Below are positions 8,933-18,118 of a DNA stretch of 64,000 bases, piece by piece. The stretch's first letter is position 1, and the number at the start of each line of letters is the position of its first letter. Source of the DNA: Arenibacter certesii DSM 19833 (lineage in GTDB: Bacteria; Bacteroidota; Bacteroidia; Flavobacteriales; Flavobacteriaceae); contig NZ_AUCB01000003.1 of assembly GCF_000429545.1 (NCBI RefSeq), forward strand, positions 1 through 64,000, in the 5' to 3' direction. The notes beneath the pieces are model-generated. The model made no database searches. It was not told the origin of the DNA and saw only the letters and a list, made by a program, of their open reading frames with translations. A program made the translations under genes and the position numbers.

Positions 8933-11900
8933 TTATATTACTTCCGGGGTATCGGGAACCGTTGTCGGTCTTTTCAATACCAACTGATACACACAAGGGA
9001 TTACGACCAAATTTAAAATGGTCGCAGATAACAATCCTCCCAAAATAACCACTGCCATGGGGCTTTGTATTTCACTCCCTGGTTCGCCTCCTTTAAGGGC
9101 CAATGGTATTAATGCCAAGCCTGTTGTAAAAGCCGTCATCAAGATAGGGTTCAACCTATCCAATGCTCCTGTTTTGATGAGCTCAAAACCTTGGATACCT
9201 TCCTTTCGCAAATCCTCATATCTGGATACCAATAGGATTCCATTTCGGGTTGCGATACCGAAAAGGCTAATAAAACCTATGGTCACTGCGATACTGATAA
9301 TTCCGGAAGTGAAGTAAACGATCAATATACCACCTATTAAGGCCAAAGGCAGATTGATCAAGACTACAAATGCCAGTTTTACCTCTTTAAATTCATAATA
9401 CAATAACAGGAAAATGATAGCTATTGCAATGATTGCAGTGAAAATAAGTAATTGTGATGCTTTGGACTCGCTTTCAAACTGTCCGCCATATTCCACCCGG
9501 TAGCCTTCCGGCATTATTACATTATTGGCGACAACTTCCTTTATTTCATTTACGGCACTTCGCAAATCCCTGCCTTGTACATTGGCAGCGACTACAATTT
9601 TACGTTGCACATCTTCACGATTAATGGTGTTCGGACTGCTCACGGATTGAACGGTTGCCAATTCTCCCAATATTGTGTGTCCGCCATTTGGAAGGCTGAC
9701 TAATGTATTGTTGATGTTCTCAATGTCATTCCTAAATGGTTTTTCGTAGCGAACAACCAGATCGAAATATTGTTGTCCTTCATAAATTTCACCCGCTTCT
9801 TCACCGGCAAAAGCAATATCTACCTGCTCCATTAAATATCCGACCGTCATTCCATACGCTGCCAAAATTTGGCGCTTAGGTTTGATGCGTATCTGCGGAA
9901 CTTCGACTTGCTGGTCTACCGCTACATCTGCCAAGCCTTCAATATCTTTGATGTTCTGCTCTACGCTCTTGCCTACTTCAAATAAGCGTTGCAAATCCGG
10001 ACCAAAAATCTTGATGGCGATATTGGCACGTGTACCTGATAGCATATGGTCTATACGGTGCGCGATGGGTTGCCCTAAGGTAATATTTACCCCCGGGGCA
10101 ATGCTTAATTTGGTACGGACTTCTTCAAAAAATTCTTCCTTGGTTTTTCCGTCGAGAACAAAAGGCACATCAATTTCTGAAGCATTTACCCCTTGTGCAT
10201 GTTCATCCAGTTCTGCTCTCCCTTGTCTTCGGGTAACGACTTCAACTTCGGGCAACTCCAATAATATCGTCTCTATCAGTTTTCCTGTTTTGTTGCTCTC
10301 TTCCAACGACATTCCCGGTGGTCCTACCACACTAATCACTAAGGAACCTTCATTGAATTCTGGAAGAAAACTTCTTCCCAATTGCGTTAAAACTAAAAGA
10401 CTAACCATAAAGGCAATGACCGTTATGCCAATAACAGTTTTTGGAACTTTTGTGGCACGTTCCAATATATTTCCATAATGTTTCTGTAACCAGCGTTCCA
10501 CCCGTGTGCCCTCTGCTTGTTTGGTTAAAAGCTTTTCGTTATCCAACAAATAGGAACATAATATTGGGGTTACCGTTACAGCAACGATCAATGATGTTAG
10601 AACAGATGTTACAAAAGCTATTCCCAGGGGTTGCAATAAACGACCTTCCATCCCGCTCAAAAAGAACAGCGGTATAAATGATACGATGATAATCAAGGTT
10701 GCAATAACGATAGAACTCCTAATTTCTACCGATGCCACACGCACTACGGTCAAGGTAGACTCGCGTTCGGCCTTTGGTTTTCTGATATTTTCACGCAAGC
10801 GTTTATAGACATTCTCTACATCAATAATGGCATCATCCACCAAGGCGCCAATAGCGATTGCCATCCCGCCCAAGCTCATTGTATTAATGGTATACCCCAG
10901 CCATTTTAGGATGATTATGGACACCAATAAGGAAATAGGAATGGCCAACAAGGAAATTAAGGTGGTTCTCCAATTCATTAAAAATATGAAGAGGATAATC
11001 ATTACAAAAAACGCCCCTTCCAACAAGGTCTGATTCAAATTGCTGATGGAAGCATCGATAAAATTGGACTGTCTAAAGATTTGACTTTTGATGTTCACCC
11101 CTTTTGGCAAGGTTTTTTCCAGATCAGCGATTGCTTCATCCAATCTTTCTGTCAATTCCAATGTGTTGACATCAGGTTGTTTTGCAATGGTTAAAATAAC
11201 GGCTGGCTTAGCATTTAATGATCCATCGCCAATCTTATCTGCAGCTCCAATCTGTACCGTGGCCACATCCTTAATTTTTAAAGTTTGACCATTGACCTGT
11301 TTTAATACCGCTTCTTTTAAATCCTCCAGAGCATACGCTCTACCACTTCCCTTTATGATATACTGGTTTCCATACTGATTGATGATTCCACCCGGTGCAT
11401 TTATGTTCGCTTCCTTCACCTTCTCCACCAGTTCAGAAAGGCTCACATCATAATGCTTCAACTTTTCAGGGTTCGCAAATATTTGGTATTGCTTAAAATC
11501 GCCACCAATAACCACCACATTGGCAATGCCGCCAATAGCTTTAATCCGTGGTCGTATCGTCCAATCGGAAAGGGTCCGCAATTCCATCGGGGACAAAGCA
11601 TCCGAGGTGACGCCCAAAAGCATTATTTCGCCCATAATGGATGAAATAGGAGCCATAGTCGGCGCACCGATTCCTTCAGGTAAATTCTCCCTTACCATTG
11701 GGATCCGTTCGCTCACAATTTGGCGTGCGCGATAAATATCGGTTCCCCAATCAAATTCTACCCAAACAATGGATATACCTGCTGCCGATGAAGAACGGAT
11801 TCTTCGAACATTTGGCGAGCCGTTCAAGGCTGTTTCCAGCTGATAGCTTACTAATTTTTCGACTTCTTCAGACTCCATTCCATGCGCCTCGGTAAGTATC

Positions 11901-12043
11901 GTTACCGTAGGTGCCGTAAGATCTGGGAATACATCGACGTTCATTGTCCGGGCGTAATAAATACCCAACACGCTCAATGCAACCGCTCCCAACAGAATGA
12001 GCAATCTATTTTGAAGTGAAATTGATAATATTTTGTTTAACAT
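8933..12043 (-). CDS. CusA/CzcA-family heavy-metal RND efflux pump
   Basis: At 1036 residues this is the normal length for HME-RND permeases. TM1 starts at residue ~13, the first periplasmic domain carries MNVDVFPDLTAPTVTILTEA, and TM4 holds GGMAIAIGALVDDAIIDVENV with the two Asp residues of the proton relay. A second half repeats the fold (PEFNEGSLVISVVGPPGMS, then a TM cluster ending at ~1025). It exports divalent or monovalent metal ions from the periplasm or cytoplasm using the proton gradient. It is the third gene of a five-gene minus-strand operon, 14 bp after the adaptor gene. Substrate (Cu/Ag versus Co/Zn/Cd) cannot be decided by sequence alone. Confidence 0.95.
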   Translation of the reverse strand: MLNKILSISLQNRLLILLGAVALSVLGIYYARTMNVDVFPDLTAPTVTILTEAHGMESEEVEKLVSYQLETALNGSPNVRRIRSSSAAGISIVWVEFDWGTDIYRARQIVSERIPMVRENLPEGIGAPTMAPISSIMGEIMLLGVTSDALSPMELRTLSDWTIRPRIKAIGGIANVVVIGGDFKQYQIFANPEKLKHYDVSLSELVEKVKEANINAPGGIINQYGNQYIIKGSGRAYALEDLKEAVLKQVNGQTLKIKDVATVQIGAADKIGDGSLNAKPAVILTIAKQPDVNTLELTERLDEAIADLEKTLPKGVNIKSQIFRQSNFIDASISNLNQTLLEGAFFVMIILFIFLMNWRTTLISLLAIPISLLVSIIILKWLGYTINTMSLGGMAIAIGALVDDAIIDVENVYKRLRENIRKPKAERESTLTVVRVASVEIRSSIVIATLIIIVSFIPLFFLSGMEGRLLQPLGIAFVTSVLTSLIVAVTVTPILCSYLLDNEKLLTKQAEGTRVERWLQKHYGNILERATKVPKTVIGITVIAFMVSLLVLTQLGRSFLPEFNEGSLVISVVGPPGMSLEESNKTGKLIETILLELPEVEVVTRRQGRAELDEHAQGVNASEIDVPFVLDGKTKEEFFEEVRTKLSIAPGVNITLGQPIAHRIDHMLSGTRANIAIKIFGPDLQRLFEVGKSVEQNIKDIEGLADVAVDQQVEVPQIRIKPKRQILAAYGMTVGYLMEQVDIAFAGEEAGEIYEGQQYFDLVVRYEKPFRNDIENINNTLVSLPNGGHTILGELATVQSVSSPNTINREDVQRKIVVAANVQGRDLRSAVNEIKEVVANNVIMPEGYRVEYGGQFESESKASQLLIFTAIIAIAIIFLLLYYEFKEVKLAFVVLINLPLALIGGILIVYFTSGIISIAVTIGFISLFGIATRNGILLVSRYEDLRKEGIQGFELIKTGALDRLNPILMTAFTTGLALIPLALKGGEPGSEIQSPMAVVILGGLLSATILNLVVIPCVYQLVLKRPTTVPDTPEVI

Positions 12044-12057
12044 TTCTCTTCTATTTT

Positions 12058-13560
12058 TTAATGTTCGTGACCGTGTGCAGGTGTTGAACCGGACATTGAA
12101 GCCATTTTAACCTGATATGCTCCTGTGGTAACTACCACTTCGCCAATTTCCAGACCTTGGAGTATTTCTACATTTTCCCCGTTGCGCTTACCAATTTTTA
12201 CAGGTCGTCTTTCAAAACTTTCTCCCGAAAGTTGTACCATAACGGAATAACTACCATAATCTTCCAACAAAGCACTTATAGGGATCGTGGTGTTTTGGAT
12301 TGCGTTGCCCATTGCAATTTGAACCTGGGTCAAGCTCCCTTCCGGCATTTCAATATCGTCATTGACCTGGGCAAATACTGAAATTAGCGGTCTGTTGTTA
12401 TCTACATCTTTAGAAATGGAGAGGATCGAACCTGCAGACGATGCCACATTACGCCATAGCCCTTCCTTGGTTTGATACCAAATGCTTTGTGCGTTCTCCA
12501 TGGTAAGACCATAAGAAGGCGCAATTTGTGCTTTTAATATTCTGGATCGATGCGTTCCTACCGTTACCATAGCAGCGCCTTGGTCCACATAATCCCCATT
12601 GGCAACATTTATTGCCGTGATGTAACCATCAAAAGGTGCCCGAATTTGCTTCCCTCCACCTGAGACTCCAGCCGTAAGGCCTTGATAATTGGATTGGGCG
12701 ATATTGAAATTGCTTTCTACTTTTTCAAACTCTGCTTTAGGAACAATTTTCGATTCGAACAATTGCTTTTTCCGTTCATATTCTGCTTTTGCCTGTTCAA
12801 AATTGGAGCGTGCCTTGGCAATTTCTGTACTCAAATTATTGGACGCCAAACCTTGACTGCTTACATCGATTAATAACTGCCCCCGTTTCACAGGCATACC
12901 TTCCGTGAGATTGCCAACTGCAAAATTCACGACACCGTTAGATTTGGCTACCAGCGTTTTTACCGAGCTTGGAGAAGGCATCCAGACACCTGATGAATTG
13001 ATGACATCATAGACTTCACCCTTGACCGCAGAAGCAGTCTGAAAGTCAATTTTCCAAGCCTGTTCTTTTAAAAACGATATGCTGCCGTCATCTTGGGCCG
13101 TACCTAAAGCTTTTATGGCTTCATCTACATTGGCATATACAGTAACATCATCAATTGTGATCTTATCTGAATATCCGGGCGTAGTTAAATCAAAAACCAA
13201 CTGATAGTTCCCTGCTTCTTTGGGTTGAATGGCAGGTGAAAATATCCCAGGTGATGAAGGTGCATCCGCCGTATTCCTGATGCCCTTCCCATCTTTTATT
13301 AAGCTTACGGTTACCGCACCTTCCCTAACGGGCCGGTGTTTGTCCATTTCAGTAAAATGAGCGGCGAATCTACTTCCTTGGCCCACTATTAGTACCGGAA
13401 ACTCAACAAATAGTTCTGTTTTGTCCGTCCAAATTGTATGGTCCAAGCGGGGAATTTCTTCCCCAACGTGACTTCCATCGGCATTATGTGCATGTGCATT
13501 TTCTGCCTTGTTATTACAAGACATAGCCAAAAAGGCAAGCACTATAATTATATATTTCAT
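12058..13560 (-). CDS. Heavy-metal RND periplasmic adaptor (CusB/CzcB-like)
   Basis: This 500-residue lipoprotein has signal MKYIIIVLAFLAMSC with a lipobox, then a His-rich stretch (NAHAHNADGSHVGEE) that may bind metal. The N-terminal ~150 residues are an extra beta domain, followed by barrel-sandwich halves (VAKSNGVVNFAVGNLTEGMPVKRGQ and IRAPFDGYITAINVANGDYVDQG) around a coiled-coil hairpin (about 240-290, EIAKARSNFEQAKAEYERKK). It ends in a His-containing tail (STPAHGHEH). The family bridges the inner-membrane pump and the outer-membrane channel and can deliver metal to the pump. Gene order TolC-like, His-rich lipoprotein, adaptor, pump supports one transport complex. Confidence 0.93.
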   Translation of the reverse strand: MKYIIIVLAFLAMSCNNKAENAHAHNADGSHVGEEIPRLDHTIWTDKTELFVEFPVLIVGQGSRFAAHFTEMDKHRPVREGAVTVSLIKDGKGIRNTADAPSSPGIFSPAIQPKEAGNYQLVFDLTTPGYSDKITIDDVTVYANVDEAIKALGTAQDDGSISFLKEQAWKIDFQTASAVKGEVYDVINSSGVWMPSPSSVKTLVAKSNGVVNFAVGNLTEGMPVKRGQLLIDVSSQGLASNNLSTEIAKARSNFEQAKAEYERKKQLFESKIVPKAEFEKVESNFNIAQSNYQGLTAGVSGGGKQIRAPFDGYITAINVANGDYVDQGAAMVTVGTHRSRILKAQIAPSYGLTMENAQSIWYQTKEGLWRNVASSAGSILSISKDVDNNRPLISVFAQVNDDIEMPEGSLTQVQIAMGNAIQNTTIPISALLEDYGSYSVMVQLSGESFERRPVKIGKRNGENVEILQGLEIGEVVVTTGAYQVKMASMSGSTPAHGHEH

Positions 13561-13580
13561 TTGTTATAACTATTTATAGT

Positions 13581-13823
13581 TTAATGATTGTGGTGTTCGG
13601 CACCATCATCATGTTTATGGGTTTCAGGTTTAATTTCCATAGAGTCCTTATCGACATGGAACTCTTCCTGCTCTATAGTTTCCTCGTGCATATGACCGCC
13701 GTCTGCATCGTGTTCATGACCGTGCTCTTCTGTACTTTCTGTCTTTGATTTTGTGTCTCTACAAGAAGTCAGGGCAACTGTTGAAACTAAAGCTACTGCG
13801 AATACTATTTTAGAAATTTTCAT
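13581..13823 (-). CDS. Small His-rich lipoprotein of metal-efflux operon
   Basis: The product has 80 residues: signal MKISKIVFAVALVSTVALTSC with a lipobox Cys, then a short acidic tail rich in His (HGHEHDADGGHMHEE and ETHKHDDGAEHHNH). The His clusters and Asp/Glu suggest periplasmic metal chelation or buffering. It sits between the TolC-like gene and the adaptor gene with gaps of about 20 bp, so it is operonic. No enzymatic domain is present. The name of such proteins is not standardised, and the metal-binding role is inferred from composition. Confidence 0.8.
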   Translation of the reverse strand: MKISKIVFAVALVSTVALTSCRDTKSKTESTEEHGHEHDADGGHMHEETIEQEEFHVDKDSMEIKPETHKHDDGAEHHNH

Positions 13824-13842
13824 AATGTTTTTGTCTTAAAAT

Positions 13843-15027
13843 TTATAATTGATGACTTAATAATTGTGCCTGGAGCAAATGCAACTCTTTTTCCATTTGC
13901 AGCATTTTATCGGATGCATTTCGGTAAAACTGGAGCTCTACGTAATAATCCATAAATGAATATTCGCCCAACATATATGCTTTAAAAAGTAATTTCTCAC
14001 TTTCCAAATTGCCCATCGTAATTTGATACTCACTGTACTTGGAACGCATTAATTGGTAGCGTGTAAATAATTCTTCAAATTGCGCATTAATGGCAGTGGT
14101 AATTACTTGGGTATTGGTTTGCTGATACTCATGGTTTACCTGTGCGGCTTTTACCTTGTTCTTACTGCTCCACAATGGGATAGTAAGTCCACCAAAAAAT
14201 CCTGAATTAAAATTCCCTTTAACACCCTGATGGTTGTAGCCCAGTGAAACGTTTGGAAGGACCTTGTTTTGCTCCAATTTCATTTTTTGCAAGGAAGCAG
14301 CCTCATTGGTCTTTAATTCCTGTAGGGAAGGGTCTTCGGCCAGTTTTTCCAGCCAGAGGTCGTCCTTGCTTCCAATTTCTACGGGCAAATCGATTTGCGT
14401 TGATAGTCCATCCAAAGGTTTGTCGCCATTTAAGGTTTTAAGTTTGGATACGAGAATTTGGATATCATTTTCAATCTGTTCCACCACAAATTGTTCCTGA
14501 ATCCAGGCAATCTTGGCTTTATTCAGATCTAAAATACCTACCTGCTCTTTATTATAGAGCTCTTGGATCTGATCATATACCTGTTTACCTTGGGATCTTC
14601 TTTCGGATTCAATGGCTTTTTGCCTATGGAAGTAAGCCAGTTCTATTAGGAACTCCTTTGCATTCAAAAGTATTGCCTGTCTCCTCTTGGCATATGCAGT
14701 TTGGAGCTGCACCGATTTTATATCGTTCCATTTACTACGTGCAGCATATACTGTTGGGAATTCAAAGGATTGTGCTATTTGGTATTCCGAATAGGTGTCT
14801 GTTATATTATCCCCAAATGGTAAATAATATCCAGTGAGCTGGGGATCCGGCAAATTGTTAGCGCTCTTGTTTTCGAGCTGCTGACTTTCAATATAGGATT
14901 GATAGCCTATTAACTCGGTATTGTTCTGTTCTATTTCATTGAGCAATCTCTCCAAATTTTTAGTTTGAGAAAAACCACCAACAAAAAACAGGCATCCGCA
15001 AATTGCGAATACGATTTGTTTATTCAT
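13843..15027 (-). CDS. TolC-family outer-membrane channel (CusC/CzcC-like)
   Basis: The 394-residue protein has an N-terminal signal (MNKQIVFAICGCLFFVGGFSQ) and two copies of the outer-membrane efflux protein repeat. Typical helices include SANNLPDPQLTGYYLPFGD and, in the second half, LEQNKVLPNVSLGYNHQGVKG with a G-x-T-I-P-L-W segment. Length and order fit the CusC/CzcC subgroup, slightly short. It forms the outer-membrane exit duct for the adaptor and pump encoded downstream in the same operon. Confidence 0.9.
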   Translation of the reverse strand: MNKQIVFAICGCLFFVGGFSQTKNLERLLNEIEQNNTELIGYQSYIESQQLENKSANNLPDPQLTGYYLPFGDNITDTYSEYQIAQSFEFPTVYAARSKWNDIKSVQLQTAYAKRRQAILLNAKEFLIELAYFHRQKAIESERRSQGKQVYDQIQELYNKEQVGILDLNKAKIAWIQEQFVVEQIENDIQILVSKLKTLNGDKPLDGLSTQIDLPVEIGSKDDLWLEKLAEDPSLQELKTNEAASLQKMKLEQNKVLPNVSLGYNHQGVKGNFNSGFFGGLTIPLWSSKNKVKAAQVNHEYQQTNTQVITTAINAQFEELFTRYQLMRSKYSEYQITMGNLESEKLLFKAYMLGEYSFMDYYVELQFYRNASDKMLQMEKELHLLQAQLLSHQL

Positions 15028-15122
15028 TTTCGTGAATTTTAGGTTTAATCATGCCTGTCTGTAGACAGGTCTGAAGTTTTAAAAAGGACTATTGCGCCAT
15101 TCTGGCAAATATTCCTAAACGA

Positions 15123-15560
15123 TTAACCTAAAGATGGGGGACCCCGTGTATCGAGGGATGAGAGATAATAATTAAAATAAGTGTTGGGTGGACGATAAAT
15201 TGGCGGTATTGTATAACGCCCATAATCAATTAAAAACCTTTGATCGTCAGAAGCAGCATTGGCAATCTCTTTGCCAATATTGGTCTGTTCCTCAACGATG
15301 TCCCTTTTAAATATTTCAATATCAATTGACACCGTGGAGTGTACGTGCATATCCATAAAGGATCCAAATAAACCAAAAGGTGAATTTGTGTTTTCTTGGG
15401 AATGATCATCGTTATGGTCGTGCCCGCCCGTATGTGATATATCTGAATGTGAATGAGAATCCTCGTGCTGATGATGCAGATGAGGAAAGGCTTGATGCAG
15501 CATCATAAAGCTGAACAGGCCTAAAAAGAAAAATGCTTTAATGTGATTGTACTTCTGCAT
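15123..15560 (-). CDS. His-rich small exported protein at head of efflux operon
   Basis: The product has 145 residues, a hydrophobic N-terminus (about 10-26) and then a dense His/Asp tract (HLHHQHEDSHSHSDISHTGGHDH). The conserved-looking C-terminus has YRPPNTYFNYYLSSLDTRGPPSLG. It is the first gene of the metal-efflux operon. The His tract suggests a metal sensor or metallochaperone. No histidine kinase or regulator gene is seen nearby, so how the operon is induced is unclear. I cannot name a family with confidence. Confidence 0.75.
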   Translation of the reverse strand: MQKYNHIKAFFFLGLFSFMMLHQAFPHLHHQHEDSHSHSDISHTGGHDHNDDHSQENTNSPFGLFGSFMDMHVHSTVSIDIEIFKRDIVEEQTNIGKEIANAASDDQRFLIDYGRYTIPPIYRPPNTYFNYYLSSLDTRGPPSLG

Positions 15561-15671
15561 CTGGTGTAAATATATTAATAATTAACTATCTATGCTATAG
15601 ATCTTCCAAAAGTTAGCCAATCACCAATGGTTAAAGAAAGGATTTTCACCTTTTGAAAATTAAAACTGCAG

Positions 15672-15860
15672 TAGTCCCCAAAAACGTTATTTTATGGGAC
15701 TAGTTAAATGTCTTAGTAGAATATTGGCTTCAAGTTCCATTTGCTTTTCTCTTTAGTAGTTCCGGCAATTCACCTTTTACGGAACTCACAAAGTGTATTT
15801 AAACGACCCTTGAAATACATGACATGGAGGTTTATTGAAAGTCTAATTGAACGTGGGGTT
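15672..15860 (+). repeat. Dispersed intergenic repeat, copy C (fullest)
   Basis: The 5' end is a hairpin: TAGTCCC (15672-15678) pairs with GGGACTA (15696-15702). It then matches copy E through AGTTCCATTTG, CAATTCACC and TTTAAACGACC, and copies A and B through CATGGAGGTTTATTGAAAG to GAACGTGGGGTT. It occupies most of the 411-bp gap between the efflux operon and parD, and is the longest copy in the window. Confidence 0.6.
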
Positions 15861-15932
15861 AATTGCTACCACTTACAACCCCTTCAAACCTATTTTTAAC
15901 AATTATTTATTAAATCGCAAGTCAATAATATG

Positions 15933-15960
15933 TTATTTTACGTATATTGTATGTAAATAA
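15933..15960. promoter_or_regulatory. Near-palindromic candidate ParD operator
   Basis: TTATTTTACGTATATTGTATGTAAATAA reads almost the same on both strands: its outer arms TTATT and AATAA match exactly. It ends 12 bp before the parD start. ParD-type antitoxins repress their own promoter at such dyads, so an autoregulatory operator is likely by position. This is inference from symmetry only. Confidence 0.4.
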
Positions 15961-15971
15961 AGCTTAAAATT

Positions 15972-16247
15972 ATGGCAACAATTAGAAAATCATTGACTAT
16001 TACCACTTCTCAAGAGAAATGGATAAAGCTGCAAATTGAAAATGGTGGTTTCGCTAATGACAGCGAATATATGCGACATCTAATACGTTTAGATGAGGAA
16101 CGCAATAAGGAGTTTTTAATGACCAAAGCAGCAATACAAGAAGGCTATGATAGCGGTGTGAGCTCTAAGAAGAGGTCTGTTGATGAAATTGTTGAGGCGG
16201 CCAAAAATCGCAAAAACAACAGAATTCAAAGCACGAAGAATGTCTAG
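15972..16247 (+). CDS. parD: ParD-like type II antitoxin
   Basis: The product has 91 residues. The N-terminal ribbon-helix-helix (MATIRKSLTITTSQEKWIKL, then GGFANDSEYMRHLIRLDEERN) matches ParD/CopG DNA-binding antitoxins. The C-terminal half is charged and probably disordered until it binds toxin. It overlaps parE by 8 bp, the usual coupling for such pairs. A dyad at 15933-15960 is a plausible autoregulatory site. Confidence 0.88.
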   Translation: MATIRKSLTITTSQEKWIKLQIENGGFANDSEYMRHLIRLDEERNKEFLMTKAAIQEGYDSGVSSKKRSVDEIVEAAKNRKNNRIQSTKNV

Positions 16248-16530
16248 TTATAATTTATCGTCGAAGGCTGATAGCGATATCGACGATATAGTAGATTATA
16301 CTTTAGAGACTTGGGGCGAATCACAGACACATGATTATGTTACTGAATTATTACAGTTTTTACAGACTCTTGCCGACAGTTCCGAAATAGGGCGTAGTGC
16401 TTCTGAATATGTACCATCACTAAAAAAATATAATTTCAAAGCGCATACAATATTTTATGAACCGTCCAAAAACGGCATATTCGTCGTTCGCATTTTAGGA
16501 CAGCGGCAGGACTTTAAGAAACATCTTTAA
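16240..16530 (+). CDS. parE: ParE-like toxin
   Basis: This 96-residue RelE/ParE-superfamily protein starts at the ATG at 16240 (MSSYNLSSKADSDIDDIVDY), chosen because it overlaps the parD stop and begins at the family's first strand. Features include LQTLADSSEIGRSASEYVPSLKKY and the closing GIFVVRILGQRQDFKKHL, typical of ParE C-termini. ParE toxins poison DNA gyrase. RelE-type mRNA cleavage cannot be excluded from sequence. A toxin this short and complete should be active only without ParD. Confidence 0.87.
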   Translation: MSSYNLSSKADSDIDDIVDYTLETWGESQTHDYVTELLQFLQTLADSSEIGRSASEYVPSLKKYNFKAHTIFYEPSKNGIFVVRILGQRQDFKKHL

Positions 16531-16548
16531 ACGCTAATTTTTCATTTA

Positions 16549-16592
16549 GAAAAGTCTAAATAGAAGTGGGATTTAGTAAACCTTATAAAGTT
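16549..16592 (+). repeat. Dispersed repeat, copy D (3' part only)
   Basis: AAAGTCTAAATAGAAGTGGGATTTAGTAAACC matches the 3' end of copies A and B (AAAGTCTAATTGAACGTGGGGTTTAGTAAAC) with a few changes. The 5' part is absent, so this is a truncated copy just downstream of parE. Confidence 0.5.
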
Positions 16593-16647
16593 GGTTTTAG
16601 AGAACTGAGCTAGGGTATTTCATAGGAACCATTATTGGCCACGGTAC

Positions 16648-17400
16648 CTATCCTTTCCAATTTTGAAGTCGGTCGAGATATAAATAACTTTCCACAAATT
16701 TTCTATGTTTAGGACTGGTCATTTTTTCCAATAAATTTAATGCAGAAATATAACTCGTCAAATTTCCATTTGAGGAACTGAATTTTCCGTCATCAACAAA
16801 AGTCACTGAACTATCGTCTTGGACCTTTAAATTCGGATAATCTTTTTGTAATTGTTCGCCACCACCAATCCAAGTAACAATTTTATGTCCGTCCGCAATA
16901 CCCGATTTCCCGATAAGTTGCGCTCCTGCACAGTTGCTCACAGTATATTTTGTTTCTTTGTTTTTTTCTCGTATAAAATTCACGAGTTTGTTATTATGGA
17001 CTTGAGCGTACATATCATAAGCACTTGGGACAAATAAAGCTGTTAATTTCGGGCAGTTCTCAAAAGTATAATCGGCAACGAAATGCATTCCTTCTTCTGT
17101 CGTTATTGGGTTTTCGGTTTCTGCAATTGAAATAACATTAAAAAGTTGTTTCCCATCTTCGGTCGGTTTGGCGAACACATCAGAAGTTGCGATTACTTCG
17201 CTTTGTAAAACTCCATTATACATCAAAAGTCCCATTGTCGGCAATTCTGGGTTAAACGGTTTTAGGTGTTTTGTTAGCGTGTCGGTTTTTTGTTCAGTTT
17301 TCGTGAACTCCGGATTTTCGATTTTGGTTTTTGATTTGTCCGTGTTACAACTCATCAAAATGGTCGAAAAAATCAATGTTATAATTCCGAAATTTCTCAT
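16648..17400 (-). CDS. DJ-1/PfpI-family lipoprotein
   Basis: This 250-residue lipoprotein has signal MRNFGIITLIFSTILMSC with a lipobox. The DJ-1/PfpI domain starts around residue 50 (PTMGLLMYNGVLQSEVIATSDVF). The nucleophile elbow is YTVSNCAGAQLIGKSGIADGHKIVTW, with Cys near residue 155. Such exported DJ-1 proteins act as amidohydrolase-like or glyoxalase-like enzymes, or have no known substrate. Short inverted motifs flank it (TTGCCACGATA upstream, TACCGTGGCCAATA downstream), like the cassette flanks seen at 1648 and 30766. Confidence 0.85.
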   Translation of the reverse strand: MRNFGIITLIFSTILMSCNTDKSKTKIENPEFTKTEQKTDTLTKHLKPFNPELPTMGLLMYNGVLQSEVIATSDVFAKPTEDGKQLFNVISIAETENPITTEEGMHFVADYTFENCPKLTALFVPSAYDMYAQVHNNKLVNFIREKNKETKYTVSNCAGAQLIGKSGIADGHKIVTWIGGGEQLQKDYPNLKVQDDSSVTFVDDGKFSSSNGNLTSYISALNLLEKMTSPKHRKFVESYLYLDRLQNWKG

Positions 17401-17551
17401 CTTTCTAGGTTTTTTCTATATCGTGGCAATTTGTTGTATAAGTACAAATTTAGCAGTTTAACCTTTTCTCCTTCCGAACGAAGAGACTTTTGGTCATGCT
17501 TTAACCTATATTCCCATATAATCGTCTTAATAAAACTTTACTAATTTCTAA

Positions 17552-18090
17552 AAATTAAGTGTCCCATGAACCGGCCGTTTTACGGAACAGTTCGAATGCC
17601 CTTCAAAAATCCAATATCGCAAGTGGAACTCGTGATGATAGGAACGGCCTCAACGAAATGCTGAAGTTTATGCGTAAAGGAGATACTGTCCTTACCTATA
17701 AAAACGATAGAGTTTTTCGTTCTCTGAAAAATATGGTAGAACTTATCAATAGGTTCAATGAGACAGGCGTACATTTCAAAAGCCTGAGCGAACCTGAATT
17801 TGATACGACTTCTGCCAACGGTAAATTTTTACTCCAAATTTTTGCGACCGTTGCAGAATTTGAGCGTAACCTTATTAGTGAGAGAACAAAAGTTGGTTTT
17901 AACAATGCCCGTAAAAGAAACGAACTTTTAGGCAGGCCTACTGATTCTAAACAGGAAACTATTGAGAAGTATCATTTCGCTAAACATTTATACGAAAACC
18001 AAAAACCTTTCAATTGATTTGGCATGCAAACGTGCTAAAATTGGAAAAATCTCTTTTTACAGGATTAAAAAGGAATTATCTAAACACTAA
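17552..18090 (+). pseudogene. Broken serine recombinase fused to a dispersed-repeat end
   Basis: From 17559 the frame gives DRNGLNEMLKFMRKGDTVLT, NDRVFRSLKNMVELI and EFERNLISERTKVGFNNARK, the core and helix E of a resolvase/invertase. The N-terminal ~45 residues with the catalytic Ser are missing. A one-base shift near 18003-18010 puts the last 26 codons (SIDLACKRAKIGKISFYRIK, the DNA-binding helix-turn-helix) in the +1 frame up to 18090. Upstream, 17552-17583 resembles the 5' end of the dispersed repeat (GTCCCATGAA, CGGCCGTTTTACGG). The gene is therefore truncated and frameshifted, and its 5' break coincides with a repeat end. Confidence 0.75.
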
Positions 18091-18118
18091 GACCCAATGT
18101 TTTGGAGGTCTATCATAG

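Noticed and set aside
9882-10478. Plus-strand 198-residue frame inside the CusA-like gene
   Set aside because: It is an antisense shadow of a highly conserved RND pump and has Ser/Cys-rich composition without a domain.
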